This document shows positions 18,292 through 31,176 of a stretch of DNA of 64,000 nucleotides, piece by piece. The notes beneath the pieces were generated by a model. The model was not told where the DNA came from. It was given only the letters and a program-made list of their open reading frames with translations, and did not search any database. The stretch lies in the NCBI RefSeq assembly GCF_932526225.1, contig NC_064042.1:13215040-13279039 (forward strand). The letters run 5' to 3'. Source of the DNA: Nematostella vectensis. Its lineage: Eukaryota; Cnidaria; Anthozoa; Actiniaria; Edwardsiidae. Every line of letters starts with the position of its first letter. Position 1 is the first letter of the stretch. Made by a program: the position numbers and the translations under genes.

Positions 18292-20665
18292 CTAGAATCG
18301 CGAAAAGGAAAGTATTTGATTCTCTGTTTTTATATTCATAGATATTTTAGCAGAGCTGCAGCAGCCCTACGGGGGGGAGCACGATAGAGAAGCATTACGG
18401 GGTTGTAGCAGGGGATGGGGCACAGGGGGCACGTGTCCCCCGCCCAATTTTCCTAGCAATAATAAGAAAATGACAAGTAGGGCGTTGCTGTTAAGTTCCC
18501 GATGATAGGAGAGGAAGGGACGAATCAACAAGACCTCTCATAGCTCTTCCCCACCCTTCCCTCCCTAGTGATCTTTCTTACCGCCCGGGTTCAAGAGTGC
18601 TGTTCGCCCCAGGGATGAATAGTACGACATAGCGACCTCGCAGTCCCCGGATTCCCCAACCCTCCCTCTCTGGGAGCTTTCTTACCTGTCGGGTTCCGGT
18701 TTACCATGACTTCGCATATCTCAAGTCTGTTGTTCGCCCCGGGGATGTAGAGTACGACATAGCGACCTCGCAGACCCGGCACGCAGTAGATGGGCTTGTC
18801 GATCGGTCCCGTGGTGATATTACGTCCACACATAGGGTTCTCTATTCCGTTATTCACCAAGCTGTCTCCTATTTAATTGAACCATTCATTAATTTATCTG
18901 TTGATTCATTAATTTATTGCTCAATCAATTGTTTCATTAATTCATTTCTTTATTTTGAAGGTTAGTGTACAAGTCATATTTACTTGGTACAATGGCTGGG
19001 GATTTTTGACAGACGGATGAGAGGGCTAGTGCCCGACTATGATTAAACAGACGGGGGTGATCGTCGGAGAGATAGAGAGCAAAATCGGAAAAATCCTTCA
19101 ACACCCCTAGCCTGCGAGCCGACTCTCCTGTGTGTTTTCGGGGTAATCATCGTTTTCGGGGTTTTCGGAATCCTGTGGCGAGCAAAAACTAGAGAGTAGC
19201 GAGCCGGCTCTCCTGTGTGTTTTCGGGGTAATCATCGTTTTCGGGGTTTTGGGAATCCTGTGGCGAGCAAAAACTAGAGAGTAGCGAGCCGGCTCTCCTG
19301 TGTGTTTTCGGGGTAATCATCGTTTTCGGGGATTTGGGAATCCTGTGGCGAGCAAAAACTAGAGAGTAGCGAGCCGGCTCTCCTGTGTGTTTTCGGGGTA
19401 ATGATCGTTTTCGGGGTTTTGGGAGTCCTGTGGCTTTTTAGCTCGCCACAGGAATTCCAAAACCCCGAAAACCGAAATTTCCGAATTAACTCTTTGTAGA
19501 ACCGGCTCCCTCTCGAGAGTTCCCCACCGGGGGAGGGGGTTGTGGTAGGGTAATGGCACTGGAAGAATATAAGGTCACGTACTAGCTTTCGTAACAGTGT
19601 TTTCCTGGACGACGCAAGCCGCGTCTATCACATTTACGGGATTTATCCTTTACACAACTGGGTACTAAGTTCACAGTCCGGAGTCTTATTTACTATAGAG
19701 TTTACTATAATGATTTCGAGGTCAAGGGTGAATCTCAAAAACAATGTGCAGCATCTGGCTTTTTAATATTTCATTGTTTTCTTTTACTCTTGTCGTGACA
19801 TAATTTCAAGCCCAAGAGAGATTTTCTATACAAGTCACACTCACCCACTCTGATCTCAAGTCCCGCCAGTCTATTCGGGCAGCAATCCGTCCTCGATATA
19901 AGAAAAACCTCGTCGACCACATATGTCCGCCCAAGGTCAACTCGCCACCACCCCCCATGAGTAGGATCAGACACACTTGCAAAACACCGGAAACTGTTGT
20001 CTGGAGATTTTAATTTAGAGTCTTTGTCTCCGTCATTAGCAAGTCCTGGAAGCGCTGTGCCTTCCCGTATATTCAATGAAGCAGTGGGCTGACGGAGAGC
20101 TATGTTTCCTTCCAAAACAAAAAAACAAAAAAAAACGGCAAAGCAATGTAAGCCGCAAATATGCTCAAGGAGCTTGAGTTATGCAACTGAAAGCAATAGT
20201 GACTTTAGGTTATGGGAAGAGGGGGCTTGGGAGAAAGGGGGGGAGGTGAAAATTAACCTCTAAAGGGATAGTAAAAGCCTTTATATTTAGTTCAAAAAGC
20301 CTCGAGAAGTCATTAGATAGAAGGACACATGAGGATGGGCAAAGGGCGCGAGGTCAGCTGCCAAAAAGCGGTCTTTTCTTACTACGAGAAATTACCAAAT
20401 TTTAGGTGATTTTGGTAATATCTATGACCTCAGCAAATCCTGGCTTCGTGCATAAGACAGATCCAGCACCTTTTCTGCTCAATATATTATCTTCCCTTGT
20501 CGCGCCATCCAGACAATAATCGCTTGATAATACATATATATGAGATTATTTTCGTATGAAAACTCTTTTTTCAAGATTGAAGAATTGTGGCTTTTTGTTT
20601 TTGCTGACGAATAAGTACTGACCTCCGTTTATCGTCAGAATTTTTGTCCCCAATAAGATCATCAT
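18052..20665 (-). CDS. fucolectin-type (F-type, FTP) lectin gene, two domains, partial
   Basis: Four exons on the minus strand join in phase 1: 20623-20665 (signal peptide, MMILLGTKILTI), 19845-20108 (first domain, N-half), 18686-18868 (first domain, C-half) and 18052-18291 (second domain, N-half). Domain features include WWRVDLG twice, AVDGN, LEIRVG, and the family ending GRYVVLYIPG...LEICEVMV. These secreted lectins bind fucose and often act in immunity. All junctions have GT/AG. The C-half of the second domain is absent before the array and in the next 2.5 kb, so the gene is truncated, has a very long intron, or continues off the left edge past the Polinton-like element. Confidence 0.85.
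18588..18665 (-). repeat. partial tandem copy of lectin exon 3 tail with its donor
   Basis: The stretch repeats CGAGGTCGCTATGTCGTACT and GGGGCGAACA of exon 3, skips part of the tail, and ends in GCG followed by GTAAGAAAG as in the true exon. It lies about 75-95 bp downstream of the real donor. Confidence 0.8.
18686..18868 (-). CDS. lectin exon 3: first FTP domain, C-terminal half
   Basis: The acceptor at AATAG keeps phase 1 and gives DSLVNNGIENPMCGRN, then CVPGLRGRYVVLYIPG and LEICEVMVNRNP. 183 nt, donor GTAAGA. A partial copy of its tail and donor lies just downstream. Confidence 0.82.
19115..19440. repeat. 85-bp tandem repeat, about 3.8 copies, in lectin intron 2
   Basis: The unit starts GCGAGCCGGCTCTCCTGTGT and ends AAACTAGAGAGTA. 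Copies are nearly identical, so the array is recent. It is followed by an inverted fragment of the same sequence (CTCGCCACAGGAATTCC near 19441). Confidence 0.9.
19845..20108 (-). CDS. lectin exon 2: first FTP domain, N-terminal half
   Basis: Begins after a poly-T tract and TTGGAAG acceptor with NIALRQPTASLN. It has GLANDGD, GGWWRVDLGRTYVVDEVFLI and LEIRVG before a GTGAGT donor. 264 nt, phase 1 at both ends. Confidence 0.85.
20623..20665 (-). CDS. lectin exon 1: signal peptide
   Basis: Starts at the first of two adjacent ATG codons (20663-20665). It encodes a short hydrophobic leader and ends in phase 1 at a GTCAGT donor. Confidence 0.7.
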
Positions 20666-23088
20666 GAAGGCAAAAATCTCCTGCAAATGGAATTAAAAAA
20701 ACCTCGTAAATATTTTGTTGCAATAAAACTTTGTTTATTTTTCGGAATTATTAAAATGCGTCATGACTATTTCTCTACAAAAACTCTTCAGGTGTTTGAA
20801 GGGCAATAAAAAGATATAAGAATGAGATTGTTAGAATTTTGATTAAGATTTTGGTGGTATTATAATCATTTTAGTATTATCAATTAAACAACTTATTACA
20901 ATATTTGATTTAACTCAACTTCGTTATAAAAAGCAGAATGATCTCGGGGGTTATTTTTTATTTCAAAGAAATTTCCTCTTGAACCAGGAAATGCTAGAAA
21001 ATTTTATCGTACTCTACGATAACCCATTTGTCGTCAATAGCAGATTTGAAAATGGGTCTGTAAAATGATTGCAGTACATTAAATGACACGAGAATCCACG
21101 CAAATCCAGAGTTTTTTTTTCTGAATGGAAACACATATTTAAACAGCCCTGATGCTTTTTACTCGACATTAACGACATAAGCGAAAAAAAAAACATACTA
21201 ATAAAAACATGCTTTTTCTTTGTCGTGTTGATGTTATGTTGTTATGTCGCGGATGAGACACGAAACTATTGGGTTTTGTGAGGGGACGAAAACCGAACTG
21301 AGAAACCAATCGGAGTAAAGGCGAGAACCAACAAACTCAACTTACTCTCGAATCCGTTGTATTGCGACGCCGCATTTTCAAAAAATCGATTTGTTTTTGT
21401 TCTTTTGGGATTTTCTGTTCCGCCAGTCATATTATTCTAAGCCAATCGATTCTTGCCATCTCTCGCCTAGTGCAGTTGCCTGGCTTTCTGTCGCGACACT
21501 GTCTGGTTTTCGTCCAGAGGATAGCCAGGGAAGTGCACAAAGCGAGACTCTGATTGGCTCAGAATGGTTTTAGGAATCGAACCTAGTGAAGGGTCATAGG
21601 TACTACAGGCATTGCGTTTGGTCGTAAAAGGAAAAGCTTAAAGGCCCATTTTCATGGTTTAGTATTAGCCCACATAAAAAGATATCGTCGTATTTCTCTT
21701 TAAAACCTCTAATATCACGCTTGTTTTGAGTATTGCGTTCTACGATAGCAAGAAAATGGCAAAACATTTAATCACGCCATACATCGAAAGTTTGCTCGAA
21801 AACCATTTCACTTAACGAAAAAGTGTCGCAATGGTGCATTTGATTGCAGTAGTCATTTTTCTCCGCGCAAAAGTGTCGCAACATATTACACGTTATTTCT
21901 ACAAAAGAGAAGGGGGAGAATTGGCATGATGATGAACTCGGGTTTCCATACCGGACAGTCTCTATAATATAGCTTCAAAGCCTAATTTTGAGGGTAGAAG
22001 AAAATATAAAAAAGAAATTAAACAAATAAAAACCGCCCGCATGCTCTCGAAGGAGAAACCGCGACCAGAAACGAATTGTTTTAAGTAGTGTCCTGAGCGA
22101 ATAGGGAGAAGGAATTGACGCGAAGACGATTCAAGCGGGTAAGGAATAAGAGGAAAGGCAAAGGAAAAAGGAAAGAACAGAACGGTTCCTCTTCATTCTT
22201 CTCCACTTTTGTCTGGTTTTCTTACGCACGTAAGCAGTCTGACGACACCGTTTCCTTTGCTAGTGAAAAGCCTGCATCGAGGAAACTCACTGATATAACA
22301 AGTATTTCATTTGATGTCCTTATTTAGGAAACAGTATGTATTATGCATTCAAAAATTGTATTCAAAAAAGTTTTTTTCCCCTAAAAACAGGGACTCCTAT
22401 GAATAAGCTAGACCTAAACAATATTTTCTTTCAGGAAGTTTTTGGTATCTTAGGTTGCGACAGGTTGTGCGTTTTCTTACCTTTAAAAGCATTTTCATGA
22501 TTTCTGCTCACTCAGTATTCGAGTGAATAAACGAAAGGTGGAAATTTGTAACTGTTTATCTTAGGCGCAGCAACTTTTCACTACGGCTTCTCCTCCGTCG
22601 AGATGTCAGATGTTTGGAACTCATAAACACAACTTCGCAATCTCTTCATATTAACAAAAAAGTTAGTGAAACCCTGGCAACACTGTACAATACTTTACTT
22701 AGAGTTTGTCTATTTTTACATTGGAGCACACCGTATGGGGCTCTCTTTATTATTTTCGAGTGTACACAACAGCCATATATGGTATAAAGTTACATTTACA
22801 CGGACAGAGAAGTGAAAAATATGAGGGCCTTGCGTGTCGATATTTCTCCTCTTTTCCCTATCCACTTTTTTCTCTTTTAACAATATTATTTTTAATGATA
22901 GTTCGTAAACAACTTGGCCTTCTATTTGTCTATTGTACTGTTCCGACACGTTTAGGATAATTTTGAGATAATTCTCTTCAGCGAAGCAAAGATCAAAACG
23001 GATGGTAAACAAAAGGGAAATATCGAGAAAGTGTTATCAAAACAAAATACTAAATCCACCTGGCGATAGACTAGAAGTTCATTACATA
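20666..23088. other. AT-rich intergenic region upstream of the lectin gene
   Basis: No coding exon is supported. Short frames here lack codon bias, motifs or splice context. Two AAAGTGTCGCAA motifs lie near 21830 and 21880. Lectin promoter elements are presumably in the first few hundred bases but I cannot identify them. Confidence 0.4.
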
Positions 23089-23336
23089 CAGTGGTTTGAC
23101 AAAAGGTTGTCGTCAACCGGCTTTGCGGCTTACGCGACAAGCCCGCATGTAAGCATGGGTAAAAACCACTGAAGCGCTTAGCTGCATATATTAGCCACGC
23201 ATAATTTCAGACTTAGACGGTGTAGCGGTGGCTAATATATGCAGCTAGGCGCTTCAGTGGTTTTTACCAATGCTTACATGCGGGCTTGTCGCGTAGTCGC
23301 AAAGCCGGTTGATGAAAACCTTTTGTCAAACGGCTG
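23089..23336. mobile_element. palindromic MITE with TA duplication
   Basis: The two halves (about 110 bp each) are near-perfect inverted repeats around a short centre near 23205-23225. Tips are CAGTGGTTTGACAAAAGG and its partner ending CCTTTTGTCAAACGGCTG, flanked by TA at 23087-23088 and 23337-23338. TA duplication and CAG tips suggest a Tc1/mariner-related origin. Confidence 0.85.
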
Positions 23337-23860
23337 TATAATCTCTTTTCTTCTAGACTAGAACTTAATTACATATCATCTCTTTTCCTATTTCTTTTCT
23401 TATCTCGTTCTTTCTTTAGGCATGCTGTGAATGATAATTAAAAAATAACAATAAAGGAAGGGCAAAGAAAATTATGCTACCGCGCTGTGCCACTTTTTGA
23501 ATGTATTTTAATCAAAATTCACCAATAAACAAAAATTTTCCTTCCTCCGGGAGGACGGATCACGGACAATAAAAAAAAAAAGAATAAATAAAAACAATGA
23601 AAATAAAATAAAAATAATTTTGTGTGAGAGTGTTTTGAGTGTTTTTAAAATTCTTATTTGGAAATTTTTATTCGGAAGGCCGTCCTCAGCGTGCCATCTC
23701 AGGCCAGATCGAACGAGATATTCGCATTTGTAAACATTTATATCAAATCGACCCCAAATATTTGATACTTCGATTCTCTCAGAGAAGGCTTTCTAGAAAG
23801 TACAAGCAGACTGAAAAGGGGGTGGGGGAGGGGGGGGGGGCTTTCTTAGTCTGTTGCATC

Positions 23861-24926
23861 CTAGCCTGCGTAGCAAGCGTTTCTGTGGAGTTTCAGCAGG
23901 AATAGAGATCGAGCGAGGAATATGGCCGAGCGAAAAATGGGGCGAGCGCAAAAAAAAAAAAAAAAAAAAAAAAGAAGAGGAAGGGGGAGGGGGAAGAAGG
24001 AAACGCTTGCCAGCACTCGTTGTCTTTTTGGCAAACGCCCTTGGGATCACCCGTCACGCTTGAACGGTTTCGCCTCCAAGTGACAAACCTTGACAAGCGT
24101 GTATAATTCAAAACAGCTGCCAAACTTAGTTCCCCCCAAAACCTCCCTCCGATCTCATTTTGGGTTCAGGGTTTGCAGATTATAAATGTGCGAAATGTAA
24201 ATTGTTTTTCTTTTAATCAAACTTAGAATTACAAAGTTTGCAAATGCGACTTTCATTATCACATTGGGCGCAATTTGGGTTGTCATGTGTTGTTTATAGG
24301 GGCCCCTTTATAGAAGCCAATTTTGAAGCGAACACACACATGCAGAGTTTACTAGGCGATCTCAACATCATTCTATATGCACGCGGCTCGGAAACCTACC
24401 ATAAATTTACATAGACAAGGAAAGAGCCAAACTGCAAGCTGTAAAAAAGTTCCAATCCAACTCAAACGTCACGATTCCAGCAACCTTGACGGCGCGTACG
24501 ACTAACACGCATGTTGTCTTCCTTTGAACATATCCTTGCTAGGACCAATCGACAAAACGGCTAACGAATTTTCTCCACCCAATAGCTGCTTGTATAACGC
24601 ATCCCTGTCTCAGTCAATAAAACATCTTTCAGTGGATCCTTGTGCAAGGCTATTTTGAGAAATTGTGAGTCTGAATCTTCGAAATGTCGGCGTTTGCCGC
24701 CAATCAGAAGCCTCGAATTCTGCGATCGGAAAATGATCGCAGACTCTTCACTGTGAGCCAAAAAGACAATAAGAGCTGGCAAGCGTTTCCTTCTTCCCCC
24801 TCCCTCTCCCCCTCCTCCTTCTCTTCTCTTTTTTTTTGCGCTCGCCCCATTCTTTGCGCGGCCATATTCCTCGCTCGCTCTCTATTCCTGCTGAAACTCC
24901 ACAGAAACGCTTGCTACGGAGGCTAG
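23861..24926. mobile_element. non-autonomous DNA transposon, 1066 bp, with 7-bp duplication
   Basis: Terminal inverted repeats of about 170 bp (23861-24032 and 24757-24926) start CTAGCCTGCGTAGCAAGCG and CTAGCCTCCGTAGCAAGCG. The 7-bp TTGCATC lies on both sides (23854-23860 and 24927-24933). No transposase frame is seen inside; the core is AT-rich. Confidence 0.85.
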
Positions 24927-24933
24927 TTGCATC

Positions 24934-25677
24934 CCGTAATTGCTCACTTCAAATCTCCGACTAATCATAATGCCCTTTATGCTCATTCAGGAGAACTCAT
25001 GTTCTCCCATTTCAAGAAAATTTTGCCAAAAATTGTCGTTTTTGCCTTTATTTGGAAAAAACTGCATGATTTTCGTCATTTTTAAGGTTGCCGTACCGCA
25101 GGTGCCTCGTAAACATTATGACTTGTAATCAGAAGAAAAAAACAGTGACTTTGACCATCTTAGGTCAATGGAAAAAGTATCTGAAAAGAGTCCTCGGTAC
25201 CAGTCCCTCACAACGACAACGCGTTTTCTTCATATGTGGCTCATTATAAAAAAAAGACTAGAGGTTCTCAAGAAGAAGTAAAGTGCTCGAGCTCATAGAT
25301 TGGTTGGTCATTCAATTGCAAGGGTTAAATCTATATTCTTTTAGATTGGTATGGGGCAGTTCGCACATTTTTCAAAAGCCAGATTTATGCAAAACCCACT
25401 TTCTTTGCAGCCACTGTCTTGTGCTGTGAAATGCTGAACTGAAGAATAACTTGTTCTTTCCCGCTTATTAATGTTTATAGAAAGACAATTACCTAAGAAA
25501 TGGCGTTTAAAACATATTTTAGGATTTTACAAAAGACCCGCGAAGTTGTCATTTTACTATAATTTTGCCATTGCAAACTGTCTCACGATTTGCTCGGTCA
25601 AAGCCGGGCTTATGACGTCACAACCTTGGTAGAGCCGCTCGAAATTGTTTTGAAAGGATTGTACTTTCATGTTAAAA
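24934..25677. other. non-coding region
   Basis: AT-rich sequence with no supported gene or clear repeat. Confidence 0.4.
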
Positions 25678-25987
25678 TGTCTGGGAAATCGTCTAAAAAA
25701 ACTGGAGGTACCTGTGCAGTCATGGGCTGCTTCAATAACTATTCTACGGAAGGTGTGTCAATGCATGCCTTTCCTAGGGACACCGAAAAAAGAAAAAAAT
25801 GGGCTCAATTCGTCGGCATCAAACGGAAGGAGTTCGTGGTCGGAAGCACCGCCGCCGTTTGCGGCGTTTTGCTTTGCCGACGAGTGCTTCGAGAGACCAA
25901 TTCTCGATCCCGTGAATGCCCCGAAATTTAAAAGGATGCTAAAAAGGGATCCATTCCTACTTTGCAAGATCCGAAAAAAGATAAAGT
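25678..25987 (+). pseudogene. THAP zinc-finger domain remnant
   Basis: The frame starts MSGKSSKKTGGTCAVMGCFN, and continues SMHAFPRDTEKRKKWAQFVG, matching the C2CH pattern of a THAP domain (Cys pair, then FP and W). After a one-base shift near 25845 the next frame reads FADECFERPILDP, the usual end of the domain, but the expected Cys-x2-His motif is degraded. No further domain follows, so it is a fragment, perhaps from a P-like transposase or a host THAP gene. Confidence 0.65.
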
Positions 25988-26818
25988 AACAGAAAAAGAT
26001 CGCAAGCGACGCCATGTAATTATACAACAACAATGTATATTTTATAATTGTGACATAGACTGTGAGAGTTTTTGAAGTTGTGTTGTTTTTGTTACTGTAT
26101 TCTTTTTTAATATTTTTGAAATTTAATAAAGAAGAATGAAGCCTGACTTTACTGGTCATTTCCTTTGCATTGATACATTCCTTTTGTTAAAAGAAGTAAA
26201 ACGTAATTAATGAAATATTTTAAGCAACGCGTTTACGAAAAAGATCTACGCGGTCAGATTTAGCACACAAATTCTTCACAGCACGGGTAGAGTACAATCA
26301 TTTAAAACAATTTTAACAAAAATGTAAAACATAACCTGCTAGCCGGATCTCATTGTGGGTTATTCGGAAATGTTCTATTTTCAAATATTCAATTTTGAAA
26401 AGCCAAAAAATATGAACTTGTTACTGAGCTTATTTATTTATTTACTATTTTGAATGTTATGTTAGGTCTAACAGCCAACAAAAGTTTAAAACCTTTTGTC
26501 ATCGTTAATTTCTTTTCTAGAACTTATATAACATAGAACACGCAAACATATTGTAAATGTGTTATAGTTGCTACAGAGAAACTTATTATTATAAGAACAT
26601 TGATTGGTTGTAATTCTATAAAATAGTGTTTATGTCAATAAAATTCTTGATAGGCAAGTTTTGTATTGCGGACTTTCTATGATTTGTAATGGGTTCTTTT
26701 CTGGTGAAATGAGGCTATTTCATCTCACAGAAACCACAGAATATTAACCTGAGAATTTATAAGAAATTTAATACCCCTTTGTAAAGAACGCGAAAATTGA
26801 CATTTAAGTACACATTTA

Positions 26819-27190
26819 ACTTGCCCGAAATGCCCTTAAATTTATTATTTTAGAACATTTCATTACATTTAAAAACTGTTTAAAGGTGATATTTAAGCAG
26901 TTTTAGATTCCTTAAAATTGATTAAACATTACTTTAAACCACATTTAGGAAGGTCCTAGACTTGCCCGAAATGCCCTTAAATATATTATTTTAGAACATT
27001 TCATTACATTTAAAAACAGTTTAAAGGTGATATTTAAATATGTTAAGATTCCTTAAAATTGATTAAATATTACTTTTAACTACATTTAAGAAAGTTCTTA
27101 AATGTTCTTTATAACAGCATTTAAAGATTTCTTAAAGTCACTTAAATGTACTTAAATGTAAGATTTAAAAAACTAATGGAAAAACTATAT
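26819..27190. repeat. about 142-bp direct repeat, two copies plus partial
   Basis: ACTTGCCCGAAATGCCC occurs near 26820 and 26961. The following AT-rich sequences match over most of the unit (TTAGAACATTTCATTACATT). A degenerate third part leads into the retrotransposon fragment. Confidence 0.75.
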
Positions 27191-27196
27191 TATCGC

Positions 27197-28329
27197 GACG
27201 GAATTAAACAAGAAATCGGATGCAATCTTGGTAGCGACTCTCTTGACAGTCATGGGCAAAGATTGCTACAGAATTTACAAGAATTTGCCCCTCACCGATG
27301 ATGAACGAAAGTCTCCCACATCTATTCTGGAGAAATTAGGTAGCAATTCCAGTCCAAGAGGAACATTATGTATGAGAGGTACTTGTACTTTTGCACCGTC
27401 CAAGAGCCTAGTGAAAGCTTTGACCGTTTCTTGAACAGACTCAGAGATCACATCGCCACATGCAAGTACACTACTCTTGAGAATGAAATGTTAAGGGAAC
27501 GGATTGTATTTGGGGTTAACAACAGTGACAGCCGAGAACGCCTTCTAAGAGAAAAAGAACTAGACCTAGACAAAGCAATAAACATTTGTCGCACAAGTGA
27601 AATGGCAGTTAGACAGCTTCACAAAATGGAGCCAACTAAGACCGTCCACTATACGAAGCAAAACAAGTCCAACTCAAAGCCGAGGCAGATCACAGAATGC
27701 AAGTACTGTGGTGACAGCCATGCCGCTGGAAAATGCAAAGCATTTGGGCAGGTCTGCAGTAAATGCAGCAAGAAGAATCACTTCGCTAGAGTTTGCATGT
27801 CCACTAGTCAAGATCATAAGGCGAGCCAGCCTCAGCAGAAGCCAGACAAGCAGACTAGAAGTGGTAAACAAGACGTACACCAACTAGAAGAGAGCTCATG
27901 CAGTGACGATGATAATGAATTCTCCAGCAATGACAGCCTGTATACCATTCAGTCAAACCAGAAGAAAAGGCAGTATTTTGAACAAGTGTTAGCTGTGACA
28001 GAAGATAAGACGGCCAGGCAGTCAATCAAATTTCAGCTTGATACCGGAGCAACATGCAGCACACTATCCCTTAACGACTACAATAAGCTGACCAAGAAGC
28101 AACCCGAGCAGTCCCAAACTGAGCTGCGAGCCTACAATCAGTCAACCATCAAACCCATGGGGCAAGTCAAGCTTCACTGCACAGCAAATGGGATCACAAG
28201 AAAGGTTCACTTCCAGATAATCAAAGACCAACGTCATGTCTCTCAGGCAGAGTCTGCGAAGCACTTAAGCTTCTTGAATTCAATGAAGAATGTGTCCACC
28301 AAATCGAGCCAGGTCCAAACGAACCCTTG
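27197..28329 (+). pseudogene. Gypsy gag with zinc knuckle and protease motif
   Basis: An early piece (27197 to about 27375) shifts frame into 27368-28330. It contains a gag-like helical region, then a double knuckle CKYCGDSHAAGKC and CSKCSKKNHFARVC, and the aspartic protease motif FQLDTGATCSTL. A further shift near 28250 is needed to continue into pol. Confidence 0.8.
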
Positions 28330-31176
28330 ACAAAACAAAATGTCTTACATGACTACAAGGATGTCTTCAGTGGACTCGGAAGGCTGCCGGGTACCCACAT
28401 AGGAACAGATCCAACTGTGAAACCCAAGCAGAACAATCCTAGGCGTGTCCCTATCCCAGTACAGGAATTAAAGAAGAAGATTGAGGATCTTGAGGAAATG
28501 GGAGTAATCGCTAGAGTAACTACTCCAACGCTATGGATAAGCAGCATGGCGGTAGTCCGACAACCAAACAAGCTACGAGTATGCCTAGATCCATCGGAGT
28601 TGAACAAGGCCATAATCAGAAACCATTATCCAACTCCAACTGTTGACGAAGTGTCACCCAAACTGACCAATGCCAAGGTACTCTCAGTAGTCGATGCAAA
28701 AGATAGATTTCTGCAAGTTGTCTTGGACGAGCCATCAAGCTACCTCACAACATTCTGGACACCTTATGGCCGTTACAGGTGGTTGCGAACGCCATTCGGG
28801 ATCAAGTCCGCCCCAGAAGAGTTCCAGCGCAGAATCAATGAATGTATTGAAGGCCTTCCAAACATCGCAGCAGTCCATGATGACATCATCATCTATGGAA
28901 CGGAAGAAACAGAAGAAGAAGCAATGGCATGTCATGTTGCAGCTCTCAAAGACCTACTGGATAGATGCAGAGAACACAACCTGAAGCTCAACCCAAAGAA
29001 GCTCAAATTCAAGTTGGACAGGTTGACCTACTTAGGAAATGTCCTTAGCGCAGACGGAATCTCTGCTGATCCAGAAAAAGTGAAAGCCATCTGTGAGATG
29101 CCGCAGCCTGTTGATATTGCAGGCGTCCAGCGCCTCATTGGTGTTGTCACTTACTTGTCTAAATCCCTTCCTCAGCTAAGCACGGTTGCAGAACCTCTCC
29201 GACGTCTGACTGACAAGTACGCAGTGTTTGACTGGCTGCCACAGCATCAGGAATCCTTTGAGAAGATCAAGATGATGATCACCAAAGCACCGGTATTACA
29301 CTATTATGATGTCAACAAAGAGGTAACCATTGAAAGTGACAGCTCCAACGTAGGCTTGGGGGCAGTCATTTCACAAGAGGGACACCCCATTGCCTATGCC
29401 TCTAGAGCTCTCACTCAGACTGAGTGCAACTATGCTCAAAAAGAAAAAGAGTCCTTAGCAATCATGTATGCAACTGAACGTTCTGAACACTACATTCTAG
29501 GCAAATAGAATGTCAGAGTCCTTACAGATCACAAGCCCCTTGTCACGATCTTCAAGAAGCCCATCCTTACCTGCCGCAAGCGTCTGCAGCGAATGCGACT
29601 ACGTCTACAGAAATTCTCGCTTGCTGTAGAGTACAAGCCTGGGCCCACGATGTATTTCAGTGATACCCTATCCCGCGCATCACTACCGCTCGACCACGCA
29701 CGTCCAGACACACCAGCCTATCAGATATTCCAGCTAAGTGAAGAAGAGAAGATACGAGAAGAAATAGAAGATATCGACATGCAGGAGTCCCTGTTTGTGA
29801 CTGAGGAACGACTTGACAACATCAGACGAGAGACAGCTAAAGACCCCTCACTCCATACTTTGATGACAGTCACCAAGCAAGGTTGGCCAGACAACAAAGC
29901 TGAAGTTCCCGCTTGTATTCGTGAATACTGGCCATACAGAGATGAACTATCAACTCAGAACGGACTTGCCTTCAGGGGAACCAGGATTGTCATTCCTACA
30001 ACAATGAGAACTGATATGACAACACGAGCAGATGCGTCACACCTAGGTATCCAGTACACGACAAATACAGCTAGAGACATCATGTATTGGCCAGGAATGT
30101 CAGCTGACCTTACAGAAGCAGTACAGCGATGCTACACCTGTCAAGAAATGCAACCAGCACAGCAGAAAGAGCCAATGATGACACATCCCATACCTCAGCT
30201 ACCATGGCAAGCAGTTGCCAGTGATTGCCTTGAAGTGCAAGGCGAACACTACTTGGTTCTAGTAGATCTGTTCTCTGACTACATAGAACTAGTTCAGCTT
30301 CCAGACATATCATCTAAAACTCTCATCCAGCAGATGAAACCTATCTTTGCAACCCACGGGACACCAGCAGTTCTTATATCAGACAACGGAACCAGCTACA
30401 GTTCACAGGAATTCCAAGAGTTCACCAAGGCATGGGAAATATATCACGTAACTGTAAGTCCTCATCACCACAGGTCTAACGGGAAGGTGGAGTCGGCAGT
30501 GAAGATTATGAAGAGAATCATCATCAAGGCCAAGAAAGACGGCTCAGACCTGTGGAAGTCACTATTGGAATGGAGAAACTCACCAACTCCAGGAACATCC
30601 AGCTCACCAGCACAACGACTTATGTCCCGCCGAACCAGGTCTATGTTGCCTTGCAGCCAGGCCCTGCACAAGCCCGAAGTACAGGCAGCGGTGACAGAAC
30701 AGATCATCCAAAAGCGCAAGCAGGCCAAACACTATCATGATCGCACAGCGAAGTCACTGCCTAGTCTTGTTGTTGGTCAACCAATAAGGGTGAAGGTAGA
30801 TCCACAACAGGCTCATAGCCATTGGAAGGCAGGACAGTGGTTTCCATGGCAACAACGCCACGCAGTTACGTTGTACAAGTCAATGGCAGGACGTATCGCA
30901 GAAATCTGGTACATTTGCGAGACGCTAAACCTGACCTATCAGCTGCAAAAGACCATTCTGCTCCAAAGCCAAGCCATGATGCAACAAAGTCTTCAGGAAT
31001 GTCTACCTGCAGTCCAGGGCACCAGAACCAAGTGGTCCAGGTCCATTAGTCGCCACGACAACTGTACTTACAGAACCAGTAGTCACACGATCAGGACGAG
31101 TTGTGAAGCCTCCACAAAGGCTGATCAATGCTCAGTCATAGTTTACTACGTAGTGACTTTTAAATGCCAGTCATAA
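28250..31176 (+). pseudogene. Gypsy pol: reverse transcriptase, RNase H, integrase
   Basis: Reverse transcriptase motifs include LRVCLDPSELNKAI, SVVDAKDRFLQVVLDE, RTPFGIKSAPEEFQ and the catalytic VHDD (in place of the usual Y-V/F-DD). RNase H starts VTIESDSSNVGLGAVI. A TAG at 29506-29508 interrupts the frame, which continues with VRVLTDHKP. The integrase has VASDCLEV, VLISDNGTSYSS and NGKVESAVK (D, D, E). After about 30825 the true frame shifts (SYVVQVNGRTYRRNLVHLRD), so the last 350 nt of the long frame are spurious. Confidence 0.85.

Noticed and set aside
22706-23012. Short frames in the AT-rich region upstream of the lectin gene
   Set aside because: No motifs, no splice context and low-complexity composition.
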